Assembly (NCBI GenBank): GCA_012960755.1
Contig: DUAT01000057.1
Span: 165,899 to 229,898, forward strand
Source: Gammaproteobacteria bacterium
GTDB taxonomy: Bacteria; Pseudomonadota; Gammaproteobacteria; Pseudomonadales; Azotimanducaceae_A
Length of the DNA stretch: 64,000 nt
Direction of reading: 5' to 3'
Position 1 is the first letter of the stretch; every line of letters starts with the position of its first letter. Under the pieces are notes generated by a model, which ran no database searches, was not told where the DNA came from, and worked only from the letters and a program-made list of their open reading frames with translations. Both the position numbers and the translations under genes were made by a program. Positions 45,247 to 52,830 of this stretch are shown here, one piece after another.

Positions 45247-48200
45247 TTAAGAATAGTGCGCCGAATTCGACCTGACGACGCCCCTGATTAACGCCTCAAA
45301 ATCTTCCATAATGATATAGATACAGGGTATCAAAATCAGCGTCATGGTCGTCGCAAACAAAATACCAAAGGCTAACGCTATCGCCATGGGCATCATCAAC
45401 GCTGCCTGAAAGCTCGTTTCCAGTAACATTGGCGCCAGCCCTACAAAGGTTGTCAGCGACGTCAGCAGGATCGCACGAAACCTCGCGACACCTGACCTGA
45501 CGGCGGCATCCTTTCTCGACGCACCGGCTTCAACTTCCCGGTTGACGAAATCAACCAGGATAATACCATCGTTAACGACGACCCCGGTTAACGCAATCAA
45601 TCCCATAATCGTCACACTGCTAACCGCGTAGCCAAGAATATAATGCCCCAACAATGCACCAATCAAACCGAAAGGAATCACTGACATGACGATCAGGGGC
45701 TGGACATAAGATCGCAACGGAATCGCCATCAAGGCGTAGATAATGAACAGTGAGACGGCGAAATTCTGGGCGAATTCTACCAGTGAATCAGATTCTTGTT
45801 CACTTCCCACGGTGGGTGACAACTTCACATGGGGAAATTCCTCCGCAAGAAAAGCGCTGAAGGTCGCAAAAACTGATTTATTGATCTCAGCCGGGGTAGA
45901 GGCTTCGGTGACGACGTTGGCTGACACGATAATGACCCGTTCACCATCCTGACGAAAGATTCGAGCCGGTGCATCTTCATATTCCATCGTTGCCACCTGA
46001 TCGAAGGGTACCTCGTCTCCCATCGGGCTGCGAAACCACATGCCCTCAAGATTACCCACAGACTGCCGCTCGTCTTTGGGATAACGAACCATGACGCGGA
46101 TTTCCCTCCGGTCCCGATTCACCCGCTGCGCTTCGACCCCATAAAATGCCTGCCTCACCTGGGTGGCCAGTGCGACCTGGGTCAGTCCCAGGGCTTCGGC
46201 ACCGTGTTTGATTTGTAACTGTAGTTCTCGAGGTCCTGTCTCGTGAGAACTCTCAATATCATAAACGCTGTCATAACTCCTTAAGTGTGACATCAAGGCT
46301 GCCGCTGCTGCAGCGGTCTGGGCAGAGTCTTTGCCGGTTAACTTGAACCCCAGGGCAGGCCCGCCGCCTGAACGAGATCGAGACTGAATACGCATGGATT
46401 TTGTGCCCGCCACTTCACCCATTAATTCTCGCCAGCGACGCGTGACTTCTTCAGGGTTAATATCCCCGGCACTATTCTGCACAATATCAGCCACGGCTAT
46501 GATCGTGTTTTCCGGCGTCAGGACCGTCATGTTATTACCAACGATACTGTGCTCCAGATTGAATTGTTCGCTGACCTCTTCGCCTGCCTGCAGCAGTGTT
46601 TCCCTGAGCCTTATGGCAATGGACAGACCCAGTTCTTTCGGCACACCTTCGGCTAATTCAACTTGCGCCATCGCCATCTTGTCGGGGATTTGGGGAAAAA
46701 ATACATACCGGATAATACCACCGGCAAACATCCCGCCGACAAGAATCAGCATGGCAACAAAAATGGCGACGGTGACATAGCGATACTTGATCGCCAGGAC
46801 CAGTGTGGGCTGGTATCGGTTGACAACAAAGGACCTTAACCTGGCCGCGACCCAGTCCTGAACCCTGTAAATCGCCCGGGTAATCAACCATCGCGGCGGC
46901 TTATCGCTGATATGAGCAAGGTGTGCCGGTAAAATCAGTTTCGATTCGACAATCGAAAATAGCAGACACAGTATCACCACCCAACCAATCACCCGGCTAA
47001 AGGCGCTGAATCCGTCCGTCGAAACCACCATTGGTGCGAATGTGGCAATGGTGGTCAGCACCCCAAATGTTGCCGGAATCGCCACTCGTTTCACGCCGAT
47101 GATCACGTTATCGATCGATTGACCATTTTTTTCAACTTCCGTGTGAGCGCTTTCGCCAACGATAATGGCATCATCCACGACGATACCGAGGACCACAAAA
47201 AACCCGAAGATACTCATCATGTTAATGGTCAGATCGAACCCCGGTAACGGCATGACCATACCCGCGCCCAGGAAACTGATGGGTATGCCCAACATGACCC
47301 ATCCGGCGAGTTTCAATCGCAGGAAAAACCCCAGCACAAGAAAGACCAGCATCGCCCCCATCATCAGGTTCCGTACCATCAGATCAACACTCTCGTCAAT
47401 GAACTCCGACATATCTGCCCAGGTATCCAGTTTCACGCCCGCTGGCAATGATTTTTGTTTTTCTTCCACATAGCGCCTGGCGGTTTGCGAGACGTCAATC
47501 TGGCTCTGGTCGCCAACCGCATGAATTTCGACCATGACGCTTTCATCGCCGTTGAACATCGCATAAAAAGGCACATCGACAAAATCATCTCTGACCTTGC
47601 CAATATCTCCAATGGTTAAGCGCGTGCCGTCGGGTCGAGTAATCAATACAATGCGTTCGAATTCTTCGCCTTTGTAAGCCTGACCCACCGTTCGAATTCG
47701 AATGTCGCCACTATCACTCTCGATCGCGCCGCCAGAAATATTGATGGAACTGTAACGGATGGCACTGGCCACCTGGTTGAGCGTCAGACCATATCGGCGC
47801 AACTGTCGGGATGGAATTTCAACCGATATTTCGGTAGATCTCACGCCCTGGATATTGGCCTTGGAGATTTTCGGCAAGGCTAACAATTCATCCCGAATTT
47901 CTTCCGCCAGCGCTTTCCTTGCACGCTCGTCCAATTCACCGGAAATCTGGATTCGCAGCACACCCTGTTGCCAGCTCGCCGGTGTAATCACTGGTTTTTC
48001 TGCCTCCGCAGGGAACTGACTGATGGTCGCAACTGCTGCCTCGACCCGGTTCATCACCTGGTCAACGCGATATCCATCATTGGTTGCGACCTTGATATTC
48101 GCAAAACCGCCTGATTGAGTCGCAAAGGTATCCAGTGTTTCGATGCCTTCGACATCTTTGAGAGCGACCTCCAGCTTCATCAGGATGCCCTGCTCGACTT

Positions 48201-48390
48201 CCTCCGGCGCGCTACCAAAGAAGGGAACGGAGATGTTGATATTAGTGACAGGGAGCTTCGGTTGAGCTTCCTTTTTAAGCAGCAGCAGGGACGAACCGCC
48301 GACAAGAATAATCAGCATCATCAGCAGGTTCGCGGCGACGTGATTGCGCGCGAACCAGCTGATCAAACCCTTATTCGGATCAAGGTTCAT
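45247..48390 (-). CDS. RND efflux permease (AcrB/MexB-like family)
   Basis: This is a 1047-residue inner-membrane RND pump with two homologous halves. An N-terminal membrane helix (FARNHVAANLLMMLIILVGG) precedes a periplasmic porter domain starting at PVTNINISVPFFGSAPEEVE. The proton-relay acidic pair is in VVLGIVVDDAIIVGE (TM4), and the C-terminal GVVVNDGIILVDFVNREVE matches the second half. With the adaptor gene upstream and an outer-membrane TolC-type channel (not here) it would export hydrophobic compounds. It overlaps the adaptor gene by 11 bases. Confidence 0.93.
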   Translation of the reverse strand: MNLDPNKGLISWFARNHVAANLLMMLIILVGGSSLLLLKKEAQPKLPVTNINISVPFFGSAPEEVEQGILMKLEVALKDVEGIETLDTFATQSGGFANIKVATNDGYRVDQVMNRVEAAVATISQFPAEAEKPVITPASWQQGVLRIQISGELDERARKALAEEIRDELLALPKISKANIQGVRSTEISVEIPSRQLRRYGLTLNQVASAIRYSSINISGGAIESDSGDIRIRTVGQAYKGEEFERIVLITRPDGTRLTIGDIGKVRDDFVDVPFYAMFNGDESVMVEIHAVGDQSQIDVSQTARRYVEEKQKSLPAGVKLDTWADMSEFIDESVDLMVRNLMMGAMLVFLVLGFFLRLKLAGWVMLGIPISFLGAGMVMPLPGFDLTINMMSIFGFFVVLGIVVDDAIIVGESAHTEVEKNGQSIDNVIIGVKRVAIPATFGVLTTIATFAPMVVSTDGFSAFSRVIGWVVILCLLFSIVESKLILPAHLAHISDKPPRWLITRAIYRVQDWVAARLRSFVVNRYQPTLVLAIKYRYVTVAIFVAMLILVGGMFAGGIIRYVFFPQIPDKMAMAQVELAEGVPKELGLSIAIRLRETLLQAGEEVSEQFNLEHSIVGNNMTVLTPENTIIAVADIVQNSAGDINPEEVTRRWRELMGEVAGTKSMRIQSRSRSGGGPALGFKLTGKDSAQTAAAAAALMSHLRSYDSVYDIESSHETGPRELQLQIKHGAEALGLTQVALATQVRQAFYGVEAQRVNRDRREIRVMVRYPKDERQSVGNLEGMWFRSPMGDEVPFDQVATMEYEDAPARIFRQDGERVIIVSANVVTEASTPAEINKSVFATFSAFLAEEFPHVKLSPTVGSEQESDSLVEFAQNFAVSLFIIYALMAIPLRSYVQPLIVMSVIPFGLIGALLGHYILGYAVSSVTIMGLIALTGVVVNDGIILVDFVNREVEAGASRKDAAVRSGVARFRAILLTSLTTFVGLAPMLLETSFQAALMMPMAIALAFGILFATTMTLILIPCIYIIMEDFEALIRGVVRSNSAHYS

Positions 48391-49555
48391 CGACTATCCT
48401 CACTCGCGTTCCGGGCAATGGATTATCAATCGGCGTCACGCAGACCCTCGCCCCGGCTTCCAGGCCTGCGGAGACATAGGCCATATCAGCATCGATGTAG
48501 GCCAGTTGCACACTCCTGGGACGAATGCGTAATTCATCGTCGATAATCCAGACTCGATTACCAGGTTTCAGCATATGCCTTTCAATCGGAATAACCTGTC
48601 GAAGGGTCGGGCCAGGAATCGTCACATCAACAAATGACCCAACGCGCAATGGTTCTGTTTCTTCCCCGGCTTCTTCCCCGAAAAGATAACCATAGGGATC
48701 TTCAACCCGGGCAATGGCGTACAAGGTGCGTGACTGGAGGTCTAACACACCCTCTGTTCGCACCAACTTCGCTGCCCAGACCTTGCTACTGTCGCTGGTC
48801 GTGACGATGACCCGTACCGCGTTAGAACCATCCAGGCGCAGACGAGGCAGGGATAACTTCTTAACTTGCGGAGCAGACAGCGGTAGACGCACCTCGACAA
48901 AATCTACCGCAAAAATAACCGACAATGGCGTTCCAGGGTTAACGTATTGACCCAGATTGGCGCGCTTTTCCCGAATCAGACCGGCATAGGGCATCCGAAT
49001 TTCCGTTCGGTCCAAATCACCATTGGCACGTACCAGCTGCGCTTCAGCGGCCACCACCTCCGCCACCGCGCGCGTTAACTGGGTCTTCCTGAAAGCCAGG
49101 TCGGTTGCGGCGATATCGGGATTGTCCGCCCTGCGCTGTTCAAAATCGCCGCGCTCGTATATCGCCAGGGATTTTTCCTGTGCCAACTGGGTCTTGGCTC
49201 TGACCATTGCAGCCTCAGCACGCTTGAGTTCGGCCATATGGTTACGCGGATCTATTTTTAGAATGACATCGCCCTTGTTCAAAAACCCACCGCTGAAAAA
49301 AACCGGCGACACTTCGACGATGCGACCGGTGATTTCAGCAACCAATAGTGTTTCTGTATGGGGCGCCACTGTACCACTGGCGATGACTTTGATGGATACA
49401 TCCACCGGTTGGACAATAAAGCTATTGACCAGTAATGTCGGCGGCTCTGGCGGTTTTAAGCTGGCTTCTGGTCGCATGATGACCATCACCCACGAAACGC
49501 CAATAGCACTCAGTATGATCAGCGCAGGAATGCCAATTCTTATAATGTACTTCAT
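48380..49555 (-). CDS. RND efflux periplasmic adaptor (membrane fusion protein)
   Basis: This is a 391-residue HlyD/AcrA-type adaptor. One N-terminal membrane segment is followed by a biotinyl-lipoyl-like half (VAPHTETLLVAEITGRIVEV), a coiled-coil hairpin (LKRAEAAMVRAKTQLAQEKS to about residue 170), the second lipoyl half (RTEIRMPYAGLIREKRANLG) and a beta-barrel domain. It links the permease to the outer-membrane channel. No lipobox is obvious. ATG 49555 is used (TTG 49558 is adjacent). It is first in the pump operon. Confidence 0.9.
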   Translation of the reverse strand: MKYIIRIGIPALIILSAIGVSWVMVIMRPEASLKPPEPPTLLVNSFIVQPVDVSIKVIASGTVAPHTETLLVAEITGRIVEVSPVFFSGGFLNKGDVILKIDPRNHMAELKRAEAAMVRAKTQLAQEKSLAIYERGDFEQRRADNPDIAATDLAFRKTQLTRAVAEVVAAEAQLVRANGDLDRTEIRMPYAGLIREKRANLGQYVNPGTPLSVIFAVDFVEVRLPLSAPQVKKLSLPRLRLDGSNAVRVIVTTSDSSKVWAAKLVRTEGVLDLQSRTLYAIARVEDPYGYLFGEEAGEETEPLRVGSFVDVTIPGPTLRQVIPIERHMLKPGNRVWIIDDELRIRPRSVQLAYIDADMAYVSAGLEAGARVCVTPIDNPLPGTRVRIVDEP

Positions 49556-49777
49556 CAATTGAGTATATCAAATCGCAACTAACGTGGCTGGGATCTAAAT
49601 CCGCAAGAACAATTTCCACCAACTCGAATCCAATTGGCACCCCTATGAGCTTCAACACTATCCAGTGTGGTTTGTTACGGTACCCTTATTCAACTTGGCT
49701 GTTAGTATTTCTCGAAGACTTGGCACACTTTCCTCCAGAATTATTTATGGCTCATGACCTATAACACCGATTAAAGG

Positions 49778-50303
49778 CTACTTGTCTCCCTCAAGCAATG
49801 CCTTCCACGCATCAAAATCTTCTCCCAAGTTATCAGCTCGGTGTACTGCTACGATTCCTGTTTCCGATACCAAGTCGTCCAGGTAGCTCGTGTACTTGGC
49901 GCCATAAGTATTACGATTGAGATTCCACCATGCTCGAACGCCTGGCCATACAAGCATTTGATTGCATAGCGTTCGTTCGTAACCTTTGAAAGATTCTTGA
50001 TCCAGCACTCCTTGATTGTATTGATAATATTGGCTCTCGAAGTCAAGGAAGAATCCAAAATTTCTGGTAAGTCGAAGCATCTACGTTTTGAGAACCTAAA
50101 ATGCATTAATCGAATGCTTCACCGGTGTCCGAGCCTGCGACTGCCAGAAACCAGTCCTGCCAAACAGAAGTGTTGTTTAAGAATGTCGAAGCATTGACTG
50201 CTTTTGTGTTTTGTTTCGTCTGAAAAGCCAAGTATCCAACCGTTGCGATTACCCCAAATGCACCAACGATTTCTCCGATTGCTGCCGCAGCATCCCAGTT
50301 CAT
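49778..50303 (-). pseudogene. Broken cassette gene: small membrane-anchored protein
   Basis: Two pieces of what looks like one gene lie head to tail. The N-terminal part (50106-50303) reads AAAIGEIVGAFGVIATVGYL (a membrane helix) then QTKQNTKAVNAST and stops at a TAA. The C-terminal part (49778-50080) is in another frame and reads FESQYYQYNQGVLDQESFKG and VWPGVRAWWNLNRNTY. Homologous proteins of this type are single chains of about 170-190 residues, so about 20 residues appear lost at the break. GAGG precedes ATG 50303. It lies next to the attC-like site at 50372. Confidence 0.6.
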
Positions 50304-50371
50304 AGTGACACCTCACGCCGCCATAATTGGCGCGTAGTCGTAGGCGGAGCATTCACTCCAATGTGTATGAC

Positions 50372-50429
50372 ACGTAACGCCCAGGTAAGCGAGTGCGCGT
50401 AGCGCAGCCGCTTAACCTACTTGTTACGT
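50372..50429 (-). repeat. attC-type recombination site (58 bp)
   Basis: On the minus strand the site runs from R'' ACGTAAC to R' GTTACGT, exact complements. Inside them, arm AGGTTAAGCG pairs with CGCTTACCT leaving one unpaired T, the extrahelical base expected of attC. The tip is TGCGC-TAC-GCGCA. The AACAA opening and GGGCGTTA ending are typical. It follows the cold-shock stop by 9 bases. Confidence 0.75.
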
Positions 50430-50438
50430 ATGATAAAT

Positions 50439-50645
50439 TTAAACTGCGACAACTTTATTTGCGCAGGGACCTTTCGGACCCTGACCTACTTCGAACTCAA
50501 CGGCCTGACCGTCATTCAATGTTGAATATTCGCCCCCCGATTGAATTTCCGAATGATGAACAAACAAATCTTTACCGCCATCTTCTGGAGTAATAAAACC
50601 GAAACCTTTATCTGCATTAAACCACTTTACTGTACCTTTACTCAT
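50439..50645 (-). CDS. Cold-shock (CspA family) protein in a cassette
   Basis: This is a 68-residue OB-fold protein, complete and of standard length. RNP1 (GFGFITPED, about residues 14-22) and RNP2 (DLFVHHSEI, about 27-35) are intact, with the opening [12 protein letters not shown] and the ending [16 protein letters not shown]. Csp proteins bind single-stranded RNA/DNA and melt RNA structure. The gene sits between two attC-like sites (50372-50429 and 50737-50845), so it looks like the cargo of an integron cassette with a 90-base leader of its own. It is the only clearly intact recognised gene of the cluster apart from the DUF402 gene. Confidence 0.93.
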   Translation of the reverse strand: MSKGTVKWFNADKGFGFITPEDGGKDLFVHHSEIQSGGEYSTLNDGQAVEFEVGQGPKGPCANKVVAV

Positions 50646-50736
50646 AACTCTCTTTACCTTTGGTGAAAAAATAATTCTGTTTTTGCTATCACCATTACAA
50701 AATCAGCACTTGAATCTAGTTCAGCACATAAAGTCC

Positions 50737-50845
50737 GCATAACCGGATTCGCCATGTTTTGAGGCGCGTAGCAGCATAGCTGCGAATCGTTCTAACGACC
50801 GTAGGGAATGATAACAGTATTTTGTTTTGCAAGTTGATGTTATGC
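50737..50845 (-). repeat. Candidate attC site (109 bp)
   Basis: The ends are GCATAAC (minus-strand R'', 50845-50839) and GTTATGC (R', 50743-50737), exact complements. An internal GCAGC-TAT-GCTGC hairpin lies at 50771-50783. The stop codon of the DinB fragment is inside R'', a frequent arrangement in cassettes. The inner arms pair poorly, so confidence is lower than for the 58-bp site. Confidence 0.5.
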
Positions 50846-51073
50846 CCATTTAACTGATTCTGGTATTTCGCGCTCTAGCCCATAAAGGTGTCGAATGATC
50901 TGGCCTTCATGCATGACTTCATGTTCTGCCAAGGCCATCAAGTATTCTTCGCGCTCTTTCGTCCAGTCTTTGACACTATTAATCGCTTCCAAAACTTCTG
51001 TAGAAGAGCTGCTTACCTTTTCACTAAAACTTGATTGCGAAAAATCTGTAGTGAACAATTGAACCCTACCCAA
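50840..51073 (-). pseudogene. DinB-family protein, C-terminal fragment
   Basis: This 77-residue frame ends ALAEHEVMHEGQIIRHLYGL and EREIPESVKWA, the C-terminal helix of DinB/DUF664-type four-helix proteins with the metal-binding His pair (HEVMHEGQ). Full proteins are about 150-170 residues. The N-terminal half with the first His is missing, and the upstream DNA continues in a different frame (ESYAKAIEAGSWVGFN near 51060-51110). A frameshift and truncation are likely. The stop overlaps the R'' end of the attC-like site. Only a TTG is available as start. Confidence 0.65.
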
Positions 51074-51118
51074 GATCCAGCTTCTATTGCCTTCGCATAA
51101 CTTTCCTCATTTTATATT

Positions 51119-51196
51119 GCATAGCGTTTACATAAAGCGCTCGCGATTCTTTGCACGTCCAGCCACATACGGCGTTCATTAATATTCTTGTTATAT
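51119..51196 (-). repeat. Candidate degenerate attC site (78 bp)
   Basis: On the minus strand it starts with ATATAAC followed by AAG (51196 downward) and ends near GCTATGC (51125-51119), a degenerate R'. Inner arms TTAATGAACGC and GCGCTTTATGTAA pair with one extra base. The stop codon of the preceding minus-strand reading frame lies in R''. An alternative R' end is GTTATGC at 51101-51095. Confidence 0.4.
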
Positions 51197-51443
51197 GTTT
51201 TCTTTAAACTTTGGCCACCGATTGTAACCTATGTCTGGGTTGTTTGATTGAAACTCACGGATGAATTCCACCCCTTTGGTTGACAACGCAGACTCTTCAC
51301 AATCAGGCGACTCTCATAATATTTCTCATCAGAATTATCAGTAGCGTTCCGCCATGGGCCATGGCATAACTATTGGAAGCGCCAAGTATGGTAACTGGCA
51401 TACTGATCAGAGCCCAGAGCCCTGATTTACACAAATCGTTCAT
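51191..51443 (-). pseudogene. Possible broken cassette gene of unknown family
   Basis: ATG 51443 opens a 46-codon frame (SGLWALISMPVTILGASNS, then HGGTLLIILMRN, membrane-helix-like) that stops at 51303. A second frame continues from there with ESALSTKGVEFIREFQS and IGYNRWPKFKENI and ends exactly in the attC-like R''. The two together would make one protein of about 80 residues with one frameshift. I recognise no family. This is weakly supported and based on reading continuity and the position of the stop. Confidence 0.3.
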
Positions 51444-51450
51444 AGCGGAT

Positions 51451-51489
51451 TAGTCCCAGCCACCCAGTGGCGAATTGATGGCTGTGCTA
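51451..51489 (-). repeat. Inverted repeat at the DUF402 stop codon (attC-like position)
   Basis: CAGCCA (51457-51462) and TGGCTG (51479-51484) form a 6-bp stem, extended by TAG/CTA at 51451 and 51487. The left arm begins at the stop codon of the DUF402 gene. The position is where a cassette attC is expected, but the R core boxes are not conserved. It could also be a weak terminator stem without a T-run. Confidence 0.3.
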
Positions 51490-52014
51490 GGCACTCTTTA
51501 CTCTCAGGTTATCAAATAACATGGATAAGGCTTCGTCTGATTCTTTACCAATTTCCCAGCAGTCTGCTATCGCTTGACCCAACTTCGCAGCTGACCAACA
51601 GCTGGATACTACATCAGCACCATAACTGTACAATTGGATTGCCTCTTCAAATTCGTCTTTATCCACGATTAGAGCGGCCCCTTCTCTATCCTCTGTTTTG
51701 GATACATCAAGTTCTAGATCGACATATACAAGCTCGGAGTCAAAGTCTTCCATTGGGGCAATGACATTTAGATAGATTTCACGTAGCTGACAGTTTGGCT
51801 CGTATACTTCCAGGAGGTTCAGTCTTGCGCTATAAACAAAAAAAGCGCGTACATCCGCATCTTGTTCATAGAGCAATTTTTGACCATCAGAAACAGGTGT
51901 TCCCAAGCGCGTCCAAACTACACAGCCTTGATCGGTGCGAAGCTCCAATTCCGCTTCACAAATTCGGTGAATTGACCCGTCCGATTTAAGTGCTTTGACG
52001 AGAATTTTGTGCAT
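51487..52014 (-). CDS. DUF402-like protein in a cassette
   Basis: This is an intact 175-residue acidic protein with no signal peptide. The central part, LREIYLNVIAPMEDFDSELV, YVDLELDVSK and VDKDEFEEAIQLY (about residues 78-130), matches the DUF402 (FomD-like) beta-barrel with its conserved Asp/Glu metal-binding positions. Relatives are nucleotide phosphatases or fused to RNase-E-like proteins. The gene starts 10 bases after a GTTAGGC core, as cassette genes do. Its product probably hydrolyses a nucleotide or related phosphate, but this is inferred. Confidence 0.6.
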   Translation of the reverse strand: MHKILVKALKSDGSIHRICEAELELRTDQGCVVWTRLGTPVSDGQKLLYEQDADVRAFFVYSARLNLLEVYEPNCQLREIYLNVIAPMEDFDSELVYVDLELDVSKTEDREGAALIVDKDEFEEAIQLYSYGADVVSSCWSAAKLGQAIADCWEIGKESDEALSMLFDNLRVKSA

Positions 52015-52023
52015 ACTATCGAT

Positions 52024-52067
52024 GCCTAACGCCTCAGCGAGCCAGCTTTAAGCTTAGCGTAAGGGTT
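52024..52067 (-). repeat. Short attC-like site with consensus R' GTTAGGC
   Basis: On the minus strand CCTTACGCT (start, next to the brnA stop) and GAGGCGTTAGGC (end, 52030-52024 is the exact core GTTAGGC) are imperfect complements around a short TTAAAGCT centre. At about 44 bp it is shorter than known functional attC sites, so it may be truncated. It sits exactly between the brn remnant and the DUF402 gene. Confidence 0.45.
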
Positions 52068-52109
52068 TTACTTCCCTTTCATTGTCGAAAAATCGTAGTG
52101 CTCTCTCAT
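52068..52109 (-). pseudogene. brnA antitoxin stub (13 codons)
   Basis: ATG 52109 overlaps the reconstructed brnT stop (ATGA) and opens MREHYDFSTMKGK, which matches the usual BrnA beginning (MRExYDFSKxK). A TAA follows at once, then the attC-like repeat, so the DNA-binding ribbon-helix-helix part is gone. Overlap with brnT is the normal operon layout for this toxin-antitoxin family, which supports the call. Confidence 0.55.
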
Positions 52110-52286
52110 TTTCTATCACTCCAATATGCTTTTTCCTCGTCTTTGTCAGCTTTCCTCGCCGGAACAATTCTCACGACCGCCCTTCTCTCTGAAACAATGA
52201 CAAATTACCAGAGTATTCAGTTTGAAACTTACACCCAGTAATAAAACCCGATCTTCATCTTCAGAATTGTCTGGGTAGTAGGGGTT
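52106..52286 (-). pseudogene. brnT toxin remnant, frameshifted and 5'-truncated
   Basis: Reading NPYYPDNSEDEDRVLLLGVS and KLNTLVICHCFREKGG gives the C-terminal half of a BrnT ribonuclease toxin. The frame then shifts, and the neighbouring frame continues VVRIVPARKADKDEEKAYWS to a TGA at 52106. These match the BrnT core (SEDExR...LLG, CHCxRExxxVxRIxxARKA). The N-terminal part with the FEWDxxK..NxxKHGV motif is missing; unrelated palindromic DNA is found there instead. One insertion or deletion near 52180 and a 5' loss would explain it. The toxin cannot be active. Confidence 0.65.
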
Positions 52287-52300
52287 ATCTCCGCCATTTT

Positions 52301-52359
52301 GCCGTGAGACGGTTAGACGGCCCCTTCCGTCGATCGCGCCGCGTGGGCTATTACACGGC
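52301..52359. repeat. 59-bp imperfect palindrome with internal hairpin
   Basis: GCCGTG (52301) and CACGGC (52354) bracket an inner stem GACGG-N6-CCGTC (52316-52331). It occupies the place where the BrnT N-terminus should be, just downstream of the 91-residue gene. Size and place fit a cassette boundary, but no attC core boxes are seen. Confidence 0.4.
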
Positions 52360-52370
52360 AAGCGATGCTA

Positions 52371-52646
52371 CTAGTCTCCCAATCCGAGAATTACCTTCAA
52401 ATCAGGGATGGCTGCTGCAATAGTAGCCCTGTGTCCATCAGGCTTCTCGCGTACCGTTGCCCCACGCTTTTCCAGGAATGAAGATTCCTCTGGTTGGAGG
52501 CGACCGACCTGTTCATCATCTGCACCAAAGATCTGCGTAACGTTCGACAAGTCGACATGTTCAAGGAGTTCCGTGTAGCGCCTGTACCCCAAGCCCGCAG
52601 CCAGTCTCATCATATTGCGATCACTGACTTCGCTGTCACCGCCCAT
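52371..52646 (-). CDS. Hypothetical protein in the cassette region
   Basis: I do not recognise this 91-residue frame. It reads NMMRLAAGLGYRRYTELLEH and later FGADDEQVGRLQPEESSFLE. The same frame is open upstream for about 26 more codons without an ATG (VGFVGGETVVTVTLEEAG), so it may be the 3' part of a longer gene. It has no signal peptide or membrane helix. Base composition is similar to the neighbours. It ends 12 bases before the palindrome at 52301-52359. It may be a gene fragment. Confidence 0.4.
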   Translation of the reverse strand: MGGDSEVSDRNMMRLAAGLGYRRYTELLEHVDLSNVTQIFGADDEQVGRLQPEESSFLEKRGATVREKPDGHRATIAAAIPDLKVILGLGD

Positions 52647-52830
52647 TCCAGCTTCCTCTAGCGTTACGGTTACGACAGTCTCTCCACCTACAAAGCCAAC
52701 TGGATTTCCCCTGGCGACTCAGTCGCGACGACGGATATCCTTTTTTGATGATTGTGTAGGATAAGAAGAGAGTCTTCTGATATCAACGAGTTGTAGTCAT
52801 ACATTGCTGTGTAAATTTTTCTCTGAACTA

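Noticed and set aside
49577..49680. A further attC site downstream of the broken membrane-protein gene
   Set aside because: Ends TAACAA and GTTAG are present 104 bases apart on the minus strand, but the inner arms hardly pair; kept only as a weak candidate in the cluster finding.
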